The notes: generated from the letters alone by a model not told the origin. Positions 50,149-59,710 are shown, numbered from the stretch's first letter. The stretch is DNA of 64,000 bases from Actinomycetospora corticicola (GCF_013409505.1 NZ_JACCBN010000001.1:1302001-1366000), one strand, 5' to 3'. A program made the numbers and translations.

Positions 50149-51155
50149 CTGGCGCAGCCACACGACTCACGCACCACGAACGACGGCGGGAGGCGCAGCA
50201 CCTCCAGCGGGGCCTCCGGCTGGGACCGGCGGCGCAGGAGCAGGCGCACCGCCTCGCTGGCGATCCGGTCGAACGGCTGCGCCATCACCGTGAGCCGCGG
50301 GGAGAACAGGTCGGCCCACGCGAAGTCGTCGAAGGCGACCACCGCGACGTCGTCGGGCACCCGCGCCCCGGCGTCGCGCAGGGCGGCGATGACGCCGATC
50401 GTCATGCTGTTGTTCCCGACGACGACGGCCGTGGGCGGCTCGGGCAGCGCCAGCAGGCGGGTCATGGCGGCGCGCGCGGGCTCGGTGGCCGACTCGCCGG
50501 AGACCTCCAGGGCGGGGTCGCGCGGGACCCCCGCATCGTCGAGCGCCCGACCGAACCCGGCGCAGCGCTCCTCCGTCGTCGTGAGGCCGTCGAGTCCCGC
50601 CACCAGCGCGATGCGGGTGTGGCCGTGCTCGACGAGGTGGCGGGTGAGGGTCGCGGTCGCGTCGTGGTTCTCGCTGCCGACCTGGTCCAGCGCGGCGGCG
50701 CGACCCTCGGTGCTCAGGCGGTCGAGCAGCACCGTGGGCACCTCGTGGCGGGCGAGGTACTCCAGGGCCTCCGCCGGCCGGGCGGACGGCGCCAGTACGA
50801 CGCCGTCGACGCGGTGGTGGTGCAGCCGGGCGACGACGGTGCGCTCGTAGTCCGGGTCCTCGTGCGGGTCGACGAGCAGCAACGTGTAGCCGGCCGCGGC
50901 CGCGGCGGACTCCGCGGAGGAGAGCAGGTCCCCGAAGTAGGGGTTGGAGATGGCGGAGATGACCAGCCCGAGGGTGGTGGTGCGGTTCGTCGCCAGCGAG
51001 CGGGCCACGGTGTTCGGCGTGTAGGCCGTCTCCTCGACCGCGGCGAGGACCGCGGCACGGGTGTCGGCGCTGACCGCACGCGTGTTGTTGAGGACGTGCG
51101 AGACGGTGGCCGTCGAGACGCCGGCACGCCGTGCGACGTCCGCCATCGTGGTCAC
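50145..51155 (-). CDS. LacI-family transcriptional regulator of the polyol regulon
   Basis: 336 aa; GTG at 51155 with an in-frame ATG at 51146. N-terminal LacI HTH (MADVARRAGVSTATVSHVLNNTRAVS) and hinge (YTPNTVARSLATNRT), then the periplasmic-binding-like effector domain. Divergent from the ABC transporter operon. CAAGCGCTTG at 51259 and 57653 are typical LacI-type palindromes and its probable sites. Ligand likely a polyol or pentitol. Confidence 0.9.
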   Translation of the reverse strand: MTTMADVARRAGVSTATVSHVLNNTRAVSADTRAAVLAAVEETAYTPNTVARSLATNRTTTLGLVISAISNPYFGDLLSSAESAAAAAGYTLLLVDPHEDPDYERTVVARLHHHRVDGVVLAPSARPAEALEYLARHEVPTVLLDRLSTEGRAAALDQVGSENHDATATLTRHLVEHGHTRIALVAGLDGLTTTEERCAGFGRALDDAGVPRDPALEVSGESATEPARAAMTRLLALPEPPTAVVVGNNSMTIGVIAALRDAGARVPDDVAVVAFDDFAWADLFSPRLTVMAQPFDRIASEAVRLLLRRRSQPEAPLEVLRLPPSFVVRESCGCAR

Positions 51156-51258
51156 TCGTTGGACCTCCGTCCGCCGCCGCCGTTGCCGTCCGCATGATGC
51201 CCGGTGCCGGGCGCCGGGGGGAGCAGTGAATTCCGACGACGGTCCGAGATGTACCGGT

Positions 51259-51268
51259 CAAGCGCTTG
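51259..51268. promoter_or_regulatory. LacI-type operator before the transporter operon
   Basis: CAAGCGCTTG, a perfect palindrome, 84 bp upstream of the substrate-binding-protein start and between it and the divergent LacI gene. The same ten bases recur at 57653-57662 before the polyol dehydrogenase. Confidence 0.7.
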
Positions 51269-51351
51269 CGTCCGCACACACCGGGGTCCTACGGTCGCCC
51301 GACGTGACGTCGGGGTGAACCACGTCACTGCCGAGCGGGACGGAGCGGGGC

Positions 51352-52728
51352 GTGCGGGGACCGACGGGACGACGACCGCGGCGGCGCCCCGCGCTGGCGC
51401 TGCTCACGACGGCGCTGCTCGCGCTCGTCGCGGGATGTTCGGGTGCGGGGGCCCTCGGCGCGGCCGACGGCGTGGAGACCGTGACGGTCGCGATCGTCTC
51501 CAACCCGCAGATGGAGGACGCGATCACGCTCTCGCCCGAGTTCGAGCGGGAGAACCCCGGCATCCGCCTGCGGTTCGTGACGCTCTCGGAGAACGAGGCC
51601 CGCGCCAAGATCACCGCGTCCGTGGCGACCGGCGGCGGCGAGTTCGACGTCGTCATGATCTCGAACTACGAGACGCCGCAGTGGGCGCAGAACGGCTGGC
51701 TCACCGACCTCGAGCCGCTGATGGCGCAGACGCCCGGCTACGACCGCGCCGACTTCCTGCCCACGGTCCGCGACGCGCTCTCCTACGAGGGCCGGATGTA
51801 CTCGGTGCCGTTCTACGCCGAGTCCTCGTTCCTCATGTACCGCACCGACCTCTTCGCCCAGGCCGGCCTGACGATGCCGCCACAGCCGACCTGGCCGCAG
51901 GTCGCCGACGCCGCCGCCCGGCTCGACGACCGGCAGCGCGGCGGGAACACCGCCGGCATCTGCCTGCGCGGCAAGCCCGGCTGGGGCGAGATGATGGCGC
52001 CGTTCAACACCGTGGTGAACACCTTCGGCGGCCGCTGGTACGACCCGCAGTGGAACGCCCAGCTGACCAGCCCGCAGTTCGAGCAGGCCACGCAGTTCTA
52101 CGTCGACCTGGCGCGGGCGCACGGCATCGCCGGCGGCTCGCAGGCCGGGTTCTCCGAGTGCGGCACCGCGTTCAGCCAGGGCAACGTCGCCATGTGGTAC
52201 GACTCGACCTCCGCGGCCGGGACCGTCGTCAACCCGGAGGACTCGCGGGTGGTGGGCAAGGTCGGGTTCGTCCCGGCGCCCGTCGTCGCGACCCCCAGCT
52301 CGGGCTGGCTGTACTCCTGGTCGCTCGCGATCCCGAAGACCTCGCCGCGGGTCGACGCCGCCTGGAAGTTCATGAGCTGGATGACGTCCAAGCAGTACAT
52401 CCAGCGCGTGGGCACCGAGCTCGGGTGGGAGTCCGCGCCGCCCGGATCGCGCACCTCGACCTACGACAACCCGCAGTACCAGCAGGCCGCGGGCGCCTTC
52501 GCCAACACGGTCCGCGACGCGATCGTGCGCGCCAACCCGCAGCAGCCGACGGTGGAGCCGGTGCCCTACCAGGGCGTGCAGTTCCTGCGCATCCCCGAGT
52601 TCCAGGACCTCGGCACCCGGGTGAGTCAGCAGCTGTCCGCCGCGATCGCCGGGCAGATCACGCCCGCCGAGGCGCTCGAGCAGTCCCAGGAGTACGCGAC
52701 GACGGTGGGGGAGAGCTACCAGCGATGA
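51352..52728 (+). CDS. ABC transporter substrate-binding lipoprotein (sorbitol/mannitol type)
   Basis: 458 aa. Lipoprotein signal with lipobox LVAG-Cys29. Family 1 solute-binding fold: VSNPQMEDAITLSPEFERENPGIRL, FDVVMISNYETPQWAQNGWLTDLEPL, and YSVPFYAESSFLMYR. Closest in style to SmoE-type sorbitol/mannitol binders. GTG at 51352 follows GGAGCGGGGC. First gene of a four-gene transporter operon. Confidence 0.9.
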   Translation: MRGPTGRRPRRRPALALLTTALLALVAGCSGAGALGAADGVETVTVAIVSNPQMEDAITLSPEFERENPGIRLRFVTLSENEARAKITASVATGGGEFDVVMISNYETPQWAQNGWLTDLEPLMAQTPGYDRADFLPTVRDALSYEGRMYSVPFYAESSFLMYRTDLFAQAGLTMPPQPTWPQVADAAARLDDRQRGGNTAGICLRGKPGWGEMMAPFNTVVNTFGGRWYDPQWNAQLTSPQFEQATQFYVDLARAHGIAGGSQAGFSECGTAFSQGNVAMWYDSTSAAGTVVNPEDSRVVGKVGFVPAPVVATPSSGWLYSWSLAIPKTSPRVDAAWKFMSWMTSKQYIQRVGTELGWESAPPGSRTSTYDNPQYQQAAGAFANTVRDAIVRANPQQPTVEPVPYQGVQFLRIPEFQDLGTRVSQQLSAAIAGQITPAEALEQSQEYATTVGESYQR

Positions 52729-53681
52729 CGTCCACACTCGAGCGTCCCGCGGCCCCCTCCGGGCCACCGCCGGCCCCGGGCCAGACCCCGACCCGGTCGG
52801 CGCGCGCGGAGGGGTGGGTCCGGCGGGCCCCGCTGCTGCCCGCCCTGATCTTCACGATCATCGTCACGCAGATCCCGTTCCTGCTGACGATCTTCTACTC
52901 GCTCCAGTCGTGGAACCTCGTGCGGCCGGGCTCCCAGCAGTGGGTCTGGTTCGACAACTACGTCAGCGTCTTCCAGGACTCGCAGTTCCGCGGCGTCGCG
53001 CTCAACACGGTGATCATGACCCTCGGGTCGGTGCTCATCGCGGTCGTGCTCGGCCTGGTGCTCGCCCTGCTGCTCAACCGGCACTTCATCGGCCGCGGCG
53101 TGGTGCGCACCCTGCTGGTGACCCCGTTCCTCATCACCCCGGTCGCGGCGGCGCTGCTCTGGAAGACGACGCTGCTCGACCCGACCTACGGCCTGATCAA
53201 CTTCGTCCTCTCGCCGTTCGGGGTCGGCGAGGAGGCGTGGATCTCGGACTTCCCGCTCGCCTCGGTGATGGTCGCCCTGATCTGGCAGTGGACGCCGTTC
53301 ATGATGCTGCTGCTGCTCGCCGGCCTGCAGTCGATGCCGACCGACCAGATCGAGGCCGCGCGCATGGACGGCGCGGGCGCCTGGGCGATCTTCCGCGAAC
53401 TGACGCTGCCGCACCTGCGCCGCTTCATCGAGCTGGGCACGGTGCTCGGCGCGATCTACCTGGTGAACACCTTCGACGCGGTCTACATGATCACGCAGGG
53501 CGGGCCGGGGACGGCCTCGGCGAACCTGCCGTTCTACATCTACCAGCGGGCGTTCCTCGGCTTCGACATCGGCCAGTCGGCCGCCATGGGCGTCGTCGTC
53601 GTGGTCATGACGATCATCGTGGCGACCTTCGCGCTGCGCCTGGTCTTCCGGAGCTTCGGCGCCGCCGAGGGGAGCAACTGA
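52725..53681 (+). CDS. ABC sugar/polyol permease (SmoF-like)
   Basis: 318 aa; the ATG overlaps the binding protein stop (ATGA). Six helices after a Pro-rich N-terminus, with the BPD EAA loop MPTDQIEAARMDGAGAWAIFRELTLPHLR. The MalF-like partner of the next permease. Confidence 0.9.
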   Translation: MTSTLERPAAPSGPPPAPGQTPTRSARAEGWVRRAPLLPALIFTIIVTQIPFLLTIFYSLQSWNLVRPGSQQWVWFDNYVSVFQDSQFRGVALNTVIMTLGSVLIAVVLGLVLALLLNRHFIGRGVVRTLLVTPFLITPVAAALLWKTTLLDPTYGLINFVLSPFGVGEEAWISDFPLASVMVALIWQWTPFMMLLLLAGLQSMPTDQIEAARMDGAGAWAIFRELTLPHLRRFIELGTVLGAIYLVNTFDAVYMITQGGPGTASANLPFYIYQRAFLGFDIGQSAAMGVVVVVMTIIVATFALRLVFRSFGAAEGSN

Positions 53682-54562
53682 TGGCCACCACCACGGAGCG
53701 CCAGCCGGCCACCGCCGCCCCGGCCCCGGCCGAGCGCGAGCCCCGTCGGTCCTCGCGGACCGGCCCCGTCCTCCTGACGACGCTGACCTGGATCCTCGGC
53801 ATCGGGTTCTTCTTCCCGGTGCTGTGGATGATCCTCACGGCGTTCAAGACCGAGGGCGACGCCCAGTCGAGCCCGCCGACCTTCGTCTTCACGCCGACCT
53901 TCGAGCAGTTCCGCACGGTGTTCGACGCCGGGATCGGGCCCTACCTCGCGAACTCGCTCGGCGCGACCGTGATCTCGACGGTCCTGGTGCTGCTCCTCGC
54001 CACGCCCGCGGCGTTCGCGCTCTCGATGCGGCCGGTGGAGAAGACGCAGGACGTCCTGTTCTTCTTCATCTCGACGAAGATGCTGCCGGTCGTCGCGGCG
54101 ATCGTGCCGATCTACGTCGTGGTCAACAACGTCGGGCTGCTCGACAACATCTGGACCCTGATCGTCCTCTACACCGCGATGAACCTGCCGATCGCGGTGT
54201 GGATGATGCGCTCGTTCTTCCTCGAGGTGCCGAGCGAACTGCTCGAGGCGGCCTCGATGGACGGCGCGTCGCTGGCGCGGACGCTGCGCGAGGTGGTCCT
54301 GCCGATCATCTCGCCCGGCATCTTCGCGACCGCGCTGATCTGCGTGATCTTCTCGTGGAACGAGTTCTTCTTCGCGGTCAACCTGACCTCGGCCAACGCG
54401 GGCACGATGCCGACGTTCCTCGTCCAGTTCGTGACCTCGCAGGGCCTCTATTTCGCGCAGCTGTCCGCAGCCGCGACCCTGGCCGCCCTCCCGGTGATCC
54501 TCGCCGGGTGGGTGGCGCAGAACAAGCTGGTGCAGGGTCTGTCGTTCGGCGCGGTCAAGTGA
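53681..54562 (+). CDS. ABC sugar/polyol permease (SmoG-like)
   Basis: 293 aa; ATG shares a base with the previous stop (TGATG). Six helices with EAA loop VPSELLEAASMDGASLARTLREVVLPI. MalG-type inner membrane component. The sequence STKMLPVVAAIVPIYVVV is conserved among mannitol/sorbitol systems. Confidence 0.9.
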   Translation: MATTTERQPATAAPAPAEREPRRSSRTGPVLLTTLTWILGIGFFFPVLWMILTAFKTEGDAQSSPPTFVFTPTFEQFRTVFDAGIGPYLANSLGATVISTVLVLLLATPAAFALSMRPVEKTQDVLFFFISTKMLPVVAAIVPIYVVVNNVGLLDNIWTLIVLYTAMNLPIAVWMMRSFFLEVPSELLEAASMDGASLARTLREVVLPIISPGIFATALICVIFSWNEFFFAVNLTSANAGTMPTFLVQFVTSQGLYFAQLSAAATLAALPVILAGWVAQNKLVQGLSFGAVK

Positions 54563-54610
54563 ACGGACACGTAGCGCAGCGGAGCTGGACCATCTAAGGG
54601 GATCAAGGAC

Positions 54611-55690
54611 ATGGCCGAAGTGGTGTTCGACCAGGCGTCGCGGATCTACACGCCGGGCGCGACGCCCGCCGTCGACCAGCTGAGCCTGACCGTGGACGAC
54701 GGCGAGCTCGTGGTGCTCGTCGGTCCGTCGGGTTCCGGGAAGTCGACGGCGCTGCGCATGCTCGCGGGCCTCGAGCCGATCGACGCGGGCAGCCTGCGCA
54801 TCGACGGGCGGGACGTGGTGGACGTGGCGTCGAAGGACCGGGACATCGCGATGGTGTTCCAGAGCTACGCGCTCTACCCGTCCAAGACGGTCCGCGACAA
54901 CATGGCCTTCCCGCTGAAGATGCGCGGGATGGACAAGGACGAGCAGGCGAAGCGGGTGAACGACGCGGCCGAGATCCTCGGGCTCACCGAGTACCTCGAC
55001 CGCAAGCCCAAGGCGCTCTCCGGCGGGCAGCGGCAGCGCGTGGCCATGGGCCGCGCGATCGTCCGTGAGCCGCAGGTGTTCCTCATGGACGAGCCGCTGT
55101 CCAACCTCGACGCGAAGATGCGCGTGCAGACCCGCGCGCAGATCGCCGGGCTGCAGAACCGGCTCGACGTCACCACCGTCTACGTCACCCACGACCAGGT
55201 CGAGGCGATGACGATGGGCGACCGGGTCGCGGTGCTGCGCGACGGGAAGCTGCAGCAGTACGCCACGCCGTCCGAGCTCTACGACCGTCCGGTCAACGCG
55301 TTCGTCGCCGGTTTCATCGGCTCGCCGGCGATGAACCTGCTCGACCTGCGGCGCGCCGGCAACGGGGTGACGCTCGGCGGCGTCGAGGTCCCCCTGACCC
55401 GCGAGGTGCGGGACGCCGCGGGCGACGGGTCGAGCGTGACGGTCGGCGTGCGCCCGGAGGACCTGGCGCTCACCGACGGCGACGGCGTCAAGGCGGTCAT
55501 CGACGTCGTCGAGGAGCTCGGCAGCGAGTCCTACCTCTACGCCCACCTCGCCGAGGACGAGTCGACGACGCTGGTGGTGCGGGGTCCGGGCCGGACGAAG
55601 GTCCGCTACGGCGAGACGATCGCGGTGCGGATCGACCCGGACGCCGTGCACGCCTTCGACGCGTCCTCGGGAGAGCGGCTCGCCTCCTGA
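54611..55690 (+). CDS. ABC transporter ATP-binding protein (SmoK/UgpC/MsmX type)
   Basis: 359 aa. Walker A GPSGSGKST (Lys44), signature LSGGQRQRVAMGRA, Walker B VFLMDEPLSNLD, H-loop VTHDQVEAM. The C-terminal TOBE region (about 235-355) is the regulatory domain of MalK-type ATPases. It lies 48 bp after the permease, with its own GGGGATCAAGGAC site, and may be shared with other sugar transporters. Followed by a terminator. Confidence 0.92.
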   Translation: MAEVVFDQASRIYTPGATPAVDQLSLTVDDGELVVLVGPSGSGKSTALRMLAGLEPIDAGSLRIDGRDVVDVASKDRDIAMVFQSYALYPSKTVRDNMAFPLKMRGMDKDEQAKRVNDAAEILGLTEYLDRKPKALSGGQRQRVAMGRAIVREPQVFLMDEPLSNLDAKMRVQTRAQIAGLQNRLDVTTVYVTHDQVEAMTMGDRVAVLRDGKLQQYATPSELYDRPVNAFVAGFIGSPAMNLLDLRRAGNGVTLGGVEVPLTREVRDAAGDGSSVTVGVRPEDLALTDGDGVKAVIDVVEELGSESYLYAHLAEDESTTLVVRGPGRTKVRYGETIAVRIDPDAVHAFDASSGERLAS

Positions 55691-55696
55691 TCGATG

Positions 55697-55732
55697 TCCC
55701 GACGACGGGGGCTGCGCGCCCCGTCGTCGGGA
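55697..55732. terminator. Terminator made of two inverted TCCCGACGACGGGG copies
   Basis: TCCCGACGACGGGG (55697-55710), 8-nt loop, CCCCGTCGTCGGGA (55719-55732): a perfect 14-bp stem, six bases past the ABC ATPase stop and before a convergent small gene. The arm is the dispersed 13-mer found at eight other places in the window. Confidence 0.88.
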
Positions 55733-55742
55733 AGGAGATCGA

Positions 55743-55973
55743 TCAGCCGTGCAGGTCGGTCCACTGCACGGACACGCCGCTGCGGTGGTGCTCGAGGCGC
55801 CGCAGCCGACGGCGGGCCTCGTGGGTGAGCCCGTCGATGCGGTCGAGCAGGTGGCTCAGCTCGGCGGTCTCGGAGTCGATGAGCGCCTCGCGGGCCTGCT
55901 CGTCCTCGAACGCGCGCGGGGCGGGGCTGCTGACGAACGGTGCGTGCTCGGTGGCGGCGTCGAAGACGGCCAC
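55743..55973 (-). CDS. Small hypothetical protein
   Basis: 76 aa from the GTG at 55973. Acidic first half, then a predicted helical stretch (LSHLLDRIDGLTHEARRRLRRLEHHR) that might be a coiled coil. Ends VQWTDLHG. No known family; small Arg-rich partners occur near membrane transporters. Convergent to the ABC operon. Confidence 0.5.
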   Translation of the reverse strand: MAVFDAATEHAPFVSSPAPRAFEDEQAREALIDSETAELSHLLDRIDGLTHEARRRLRRLEHHRSGVSVQWTDLHG

Positions 55974-56127
55974 GGCTTCTCCTTCACGGGTTGCGCTGCA
56001 GGGTCGGGGCCGGCGGAGAGGTCGTCCCCGCCGATCTCTGAATCGTTCAACACGCTAGCACGCACACCATTCCCGTCCCGGGACACGGACGCGTGCCCCG
56101 GGAGTCGAGTCGTTCCCGGCCGGTCGG

Positions 56128-57633
56128 TCAGGCCCCGTCGAGCACCGCGCGCAGGGCGGCGCGGGCTCCGTCGGAGTGGAGCCGGTCGAGGTGGCGCCGG
56201 TAGGCGGCGGTGAAGCGCTCGTCGTCGGCGAGGTCGCCGAACAGCGAGGTGTCCCGGAGGAAGGCCAACGGTTCGTCCGGGTAGCGCCGGGCGGCCGCGG
56301 TCCGCTCCTCGGCGCGGCCGGTGTCGACGACCTCGATCGGCTCACCGGCCTCGTCGACGCCCTCGGCGTACCGGGCCCACGCCGCGACGATCAGCGCGGA
56401 GCGCTCGATCTCGCCGTCCTGCGCGAGGTTGCGGCGGATCACGGGGACCAGCCACGGCGGGATGCGGTCGCTCGACTCCGCCGCGAGCCGGGCGAGGGTG
56501 TCCCGGATCTCCGGGTTGGCGAACCGCTCGATCAGCGTGGCCTTGTAGTCGTCGAGGTCGACGCCCGGCACCGGCAGCAGGGTGGGCGTGGCCTCGGCGT
56601 CCATGTAGCCGCGCACGAAGCGCACGAACTCCTCGTCGGCGCAGACCTCGTGCGCGTAGCGGAAGCCCGCGAGGTACCCGAGGTAGGCGATCGCCTGGTG
56701 CGAGGCGTTGAGCAGGCGGAGCTTCATCAGTTCGTACGGCTCGACGTCGTCGACCACCTGCACGCCCGCCTCCTCGAACGCCGGGCGCCCGGCGGCGAAG
56801 CGGTCCTCGAGCACCCACTGCGTGAAGGTCTCGCAGACCACCGGCCAGCCGTCGTCGACGCCGGAGCGGTCGGCGAGTTCCCGGCGGTCCTCGTCGGTGG
56901 TGCGCGGGGTGATCCGGTCGACCATCGAGTTGGGGAAGGGGACCTCACGCTCGATCCAGTCCGCGAGGTCGTCGGAGGTCCGGCCGTCCCGCTCCCGGGC
57001 GAACGCGGTGATCATCCGGTGCGCGACGTCGCCGTTCCCCGCGATGTTGTCGCAGCTCATCACCGTGAAGGGGCCGGTCCCGTCGTCGCGGCGCCGGCGC
57101 AGGGCCTCGACGAGGAACCCGAAGGCCGAGCGGGGCACCGTGCCGGCCTCGCGGGCGATGTCGTGGGCGACGCTCTCCTCGGAGCCGTCGAACTCCCCGG
57201 TGGCGGTGTTGACGTGGTAGCCGCCCTCGGTGACGGTCAGGCTCACGATGCGGGTGGCCGGGTCGGTCATGCGCTCGAGGACCGCGTCCGGGTCGTCGGG
57301 GGCCACCAGGTAGTCGACCATCGACCCGATGACGCGCGGCTCGCGCGAGCCGTCGGCGTGCTTGAGCACGAGCGTGTAGAGGTCGTCCTGGCGTTCCATC
57401 ACGGCGCCCATCGCGCGGTCGGCGTCGAGCACGCCGACCCCGCAGAGCGCCCAGTCGTGGTCGCGCCCCGCCGCGAACAGCCGGTCCAGGTACATCGCCT
57501 GGTGCGCGCGGTGGAACCCGCCGACGCCGATGTGGACGATCCCGATCGCGAGGCCGTCCCGGTCGTACTCCGGCACCGGGACCGAGAGCTCCGGCAACGA
57601 GGCGCGGTTCAGGGCCACAGCGTCGGCGCTCAT
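56128..57633 (-). CDS. Mannitol/arabitol dehydrogenase (polyol long-chain dehydrogenase)
   Basis: 501 aa, the usual size for mannitol 2-dehydrogenase and D-arabitol 4-dehydrogenase. NAD-binding IVHIGVGGFHRAHQAMYLD at 32-50; catalytic Lys304, Asn309 and His312 in MKLRLLNASHQAIAYLG. Oxidises a polyol to a ketose. With the xylulokinase in the same regulon, arabitol to xylulose is the most economical guess. ATG at 57633; the LacI-type site CAAGCGCTTG is 19 bp upstream. Confidence 0.9.
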   Translation of the reverse strand: MSADAVALNRASLPELSVPVPEYDRDGLAIGIVHIGVGGFHRAHQAMYLDRLFAAGRDHDWALCGVGVLDADRAMGAVMERQDDLYTLVLKHADGSREPRVIGSMVDYLVAPDDPDAVLERMTDPATRIVSLTVTEGGYHVNTATGEFDGSEESVAHDIAREAGTVPRSAFGFLVEALRRRRDDGTGPFTVMSCDNIAGNGDVAHRMITAFARERDGRTSDDLADWIEREVPFPNSMVDRITPRTTDEDRRELADRSGVDDGWPVVCETFTQWVLEDRFAAGRPAFEEAGVQVVDDVEPYELMKLRLLNASHQAIAYLGYLAGFRYAHEVCADEEFVRFVRGYMDAEATPTLLPVPGVDLDDYKATLIERFANPEIRDTLARLAAESSDRIPPWLVPVIRRNLAQDGEIERSALIVAAWARYAEGVDEAGEPIEVVDTGRAEERTAAARRYPDEPLAFLRDTSLFGDLADDERFTAAYRRHLDRLHSDGARAALRAVLDGA

Positions 57634-57652
57634 GCGGCACACCCTAGGAGCG

Positions 57653-57662
57653 CAAGCGCTTG
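57653..57662. promoter_or_regulatory. LacI-type operator before the polyol dehydrogenase
   Basis: CAAGCGCTTG, extended to GCAAGCGCTTGC, identical in its core to the site at 51259-51268. It lies between the dehydrogenase start and the small gene at 57742, in promoter position for the dehydrogenase. Confidence 0.72.
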
Positions 57663-57741
57663 CCGTCACGGGTCGCCGTGAGTCGATCACGGGGAGGTGG
57701 GTAGCCGCGCGTTCCGAGCACTCGACGACGAGGAGATCCCG

Positions 57742-57879
57742 ATGAGCGAGCAGCCGCGGCCGCAGGCCGACTCCGACGACGACCACGCCCGCAAGGAGGT
57801 CAACCCCGACCTGCACGGGCAGGCGAAGGACGTCGAGGAGAAGCGGGCGAACGACGACCCGGAGACCACCGGCGCCTGA
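57742..57879 (+). CDS. Small hydrophilic hypothetical protein
   Basis: 45 aa from an ATG with a GAGGAGA site. Composed mainly of Asp, Glu, Lys, Arg, Gln and Pro (MSEQPRPQADSDDDHARKEV), so probably disordered. No family recognised. Flanked by the operator at 57653 and a convergent SDR. Confidence 0.5.
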   Translation: MSEQPRPQADSDDDHARKEVNPDLHGQAKDVEEKRANDDPETTGA

Positions 57880-57897
57880 CGGGCCGCCCGTGTCGTC

Positions 57898-58638
57898 CTA
57901 CCGGCCACCGGCGACGTCGAGGACGCTGCCGGTGGCGTAGGACGCCTCGTCGGAGGCCAACCACACGACGGCCGCCGCGATCTCGTCGGCCGTGCCCGCC
58001 CGTCCGAGGGGCACGGCCGGTCCGAGGCGTTCGACCCGGTCGGGCTGGCCGCCGGAGGCGTGAAGGGCGGTGTCGATGATGCCGGGCCGCACGACGTTGA
58101 CCCGGATCCCCTCGCCCGCGACCTCCTTGGCGAGGCCGAGCCCGAGGGTGTCGACCGCCGCCTTCGACGCGGCGTAGTCGACGTACTCGCCGGGCGAGCC
58201 CAGCCGCGACGCCGCCGAGCCGACCAGCACGATCGACCCGCCGTCGTGACCGTGGGCGGTGGACATCCGCCGGACGGCCTCGCGGCAGGTGACGATCGTC
58301 CCCGTCACGTTCGTCGTGAGCATCCGCTCGACGCGCTCCACGGTGAGCTCGTCCACCCGGGACTTCTCGCCCACGATCGCGGCGTTCGCGACGACGGCAC
58401 CGAGCCGCCCGAGGGTCGTCGCCGCCTCCACGGCCGCGACGACGTCGGCCTCCACCGCGACGTCCGCCCGCACGGCCGCCGCGCGCCCGCCCTCGCGCTC
58501 GATCGCGGCGACGACCGCCGACGCGGCGTTCTGGTCGGAGCGGTAGGTCAGGCACACCGCCCATCCGGCGGCGGCCGCCCGCCGCGCGGTCGCCGCGCCG
58601 ATCCCACGGCTGCCTCCGGTCACGAGCATGCTGCGCAT
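57898..58638 (-). CDS. Short-chain dehydrogenase/reductase
   Basis: 246 aa. TGGSRGIGAATA at 8-19, NAA (residues 85-87) in the NNAG position, catalytic Ser141, Tyr155 and Lys159 (YAASK). Similar to glucose-1-dehydrogenase/FabG-like SDRs. ATG at 58638. Divergent from a LysR regulator at 58805 that probably controls it. Confidence 0.88.
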   Translation of the reverse strand: MRSMLVTGGSRGIGAATARRAAAAGWAVCLTYRSDQNAASAVVAAIEREGGRAAAVRADVAVEADVVAAVEAATTLGRLGAVVANAAIVGEKSRVDELTVERVERMLTTNVTGTIVTCREAVRRMSTAHGHDGGSIVLVGSAASRLGSPGEYVDYAASKAAVDTLGLGLAKEVAGEGIRVNVVRPGIIDTALHASGGQPDRVERLGPAVPLGRAGTADEIAAAVVWLASDEASYATGSVLDVAGGR

Positions 58639-58791
58639 GGGGGGATCATCCCGCGCACTTCTCCGGAGCGCGTCGCTCGGCGCCTGATCGCGGATCGATG
58701 CGGACGAGCGGACCCTCATGGGGCCGGACGACCTCGGCGTGGACCGCTGAGGGCCCGTTGATCATCGACGTCGTAGGGTACGGCGGCACCG

Positions 58792-58807
58792 TAGGCTGCG
58801 GCGGGTG
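58792..58807 (+). promoter_or_regulatory. Leaderless-type promoter of the LysR gene
   Basis: TAGGCT at 58792-58797 is seven bases before the GTG at 58805. No ribosome site. Confidence 0.45.
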
Positions 58808-59710
58808 TACGACCTGCTCGACCTGCGTCTGTTCGTCGCCGTGCTCGACGAGGGGTCGATCACGGCCGGCGCCGACCGACTGCCGCTGAGCCTGCCGTCG
58901 GCCAGCGCCCGCATCCGAGCCCTGGAGGCGCGGGCGGGCGTGACCCTCCTCGCGCGGGGCCGCCGCGGGGTCCGGCCGACCCCGGCCGGCGTCGCGTTCG
59001 GCCGGCGGGCGCGGGAGGCGCTCGACGCGCTCGGACGGCTCGACACGGCGGTGGCCCCCTACGTCGCCCCGGCCGCGCGGCGGCTGACCCTCGTGGCCGG
59101 GAGCTCGGCGATGGAACGCCTCGTGCCGCGGGCCCTCGTCGCCTTCCTGTCCACCCATGCGGAGGTCGACGTCGCGCTGCTCGAGCGCAGCACCGCGGAC
59201 GGCCTGCGCCTGCTCGCCGACGGGGAGGTCGACCTGGGCATCGTCATCGCCGACCCGCGGGACGGTCCGCCCGCGCCCGGGGACCGCCTCGTCGACGACT
59301 CGCTCGTGGTCATCGGAGCCGCCGGGGGAGTCCTCGCCGGGACCGACCGGGTGGGCTTCGCCGAGGTCGCCGAGCACCCGATGGTCGGCCTCGCCGTGGA
59401 CGCGCCGCTGCAGGCGACCCTGGAGGCCAACGTCGGGGACCGTGCTCCGCTCGCCCGGCTCCGCGGCCGGGCCGCCCGGCTGGGCACCGTGGTCGACCTC
59501 GTCGCGGCGGGCGTCGGCCTGGCCGTGGTGCCCCGCCACGTCGTCGACCCCGGGCGGGGCCTGGAGGTCAGTGAGCTCGCCGAGCCGTGGGCGCACCGCA
59601 CCCTGGTCCTGCGCCGCGGCACCCGTGCCCGCCCCGGGGTGGAGGAGTTCGCCGCCGCCCTGCGCGCCGCCGCTGGGCACGACGCTGCCTCTGTCGGAGC
59701 CGAAGGCTGA
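58805..59710 (+). CDS. LysR-family transcriptional regulator
   Basis: 301 aa. N-terminal HTH (LDLRLFVAVLDEGSITAGADRLPLSLPSASARIRALE, residues 5-43) and a substrate-binding domain (about 90-290). Leaderless-type GTG start. Probably regulates the divergent SDR at 57898. The genes downstream are in the same direction but separated by 52 bp. Confidence 0.88.
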   Translation: MYDLLDLRLFVAVLDEGSITAGADRLPLSLPSASARIRALEARAGVTLLARGRRGVRPTPAGVAFGRRAREALDALGRLDTAVAPYVAPAARRLTLVAGSSAMERLVPRALVAFLSTHAEVDVALLERSTADGLRLLADGEVDLGIVIADPRDGPPAPGDRLVDDSLVVIGAAGGVLAGTDRVGFAEVAEHPMVGLAVDAPLQATLEANVGDRAPLARLRGRAARLGTVVDLVAAGVGLAVVPRHVVDPGRGLEVSELAEPWAHRTLVLRRGTRARPGVEEFAAALRAAAGHDAASVGAEG

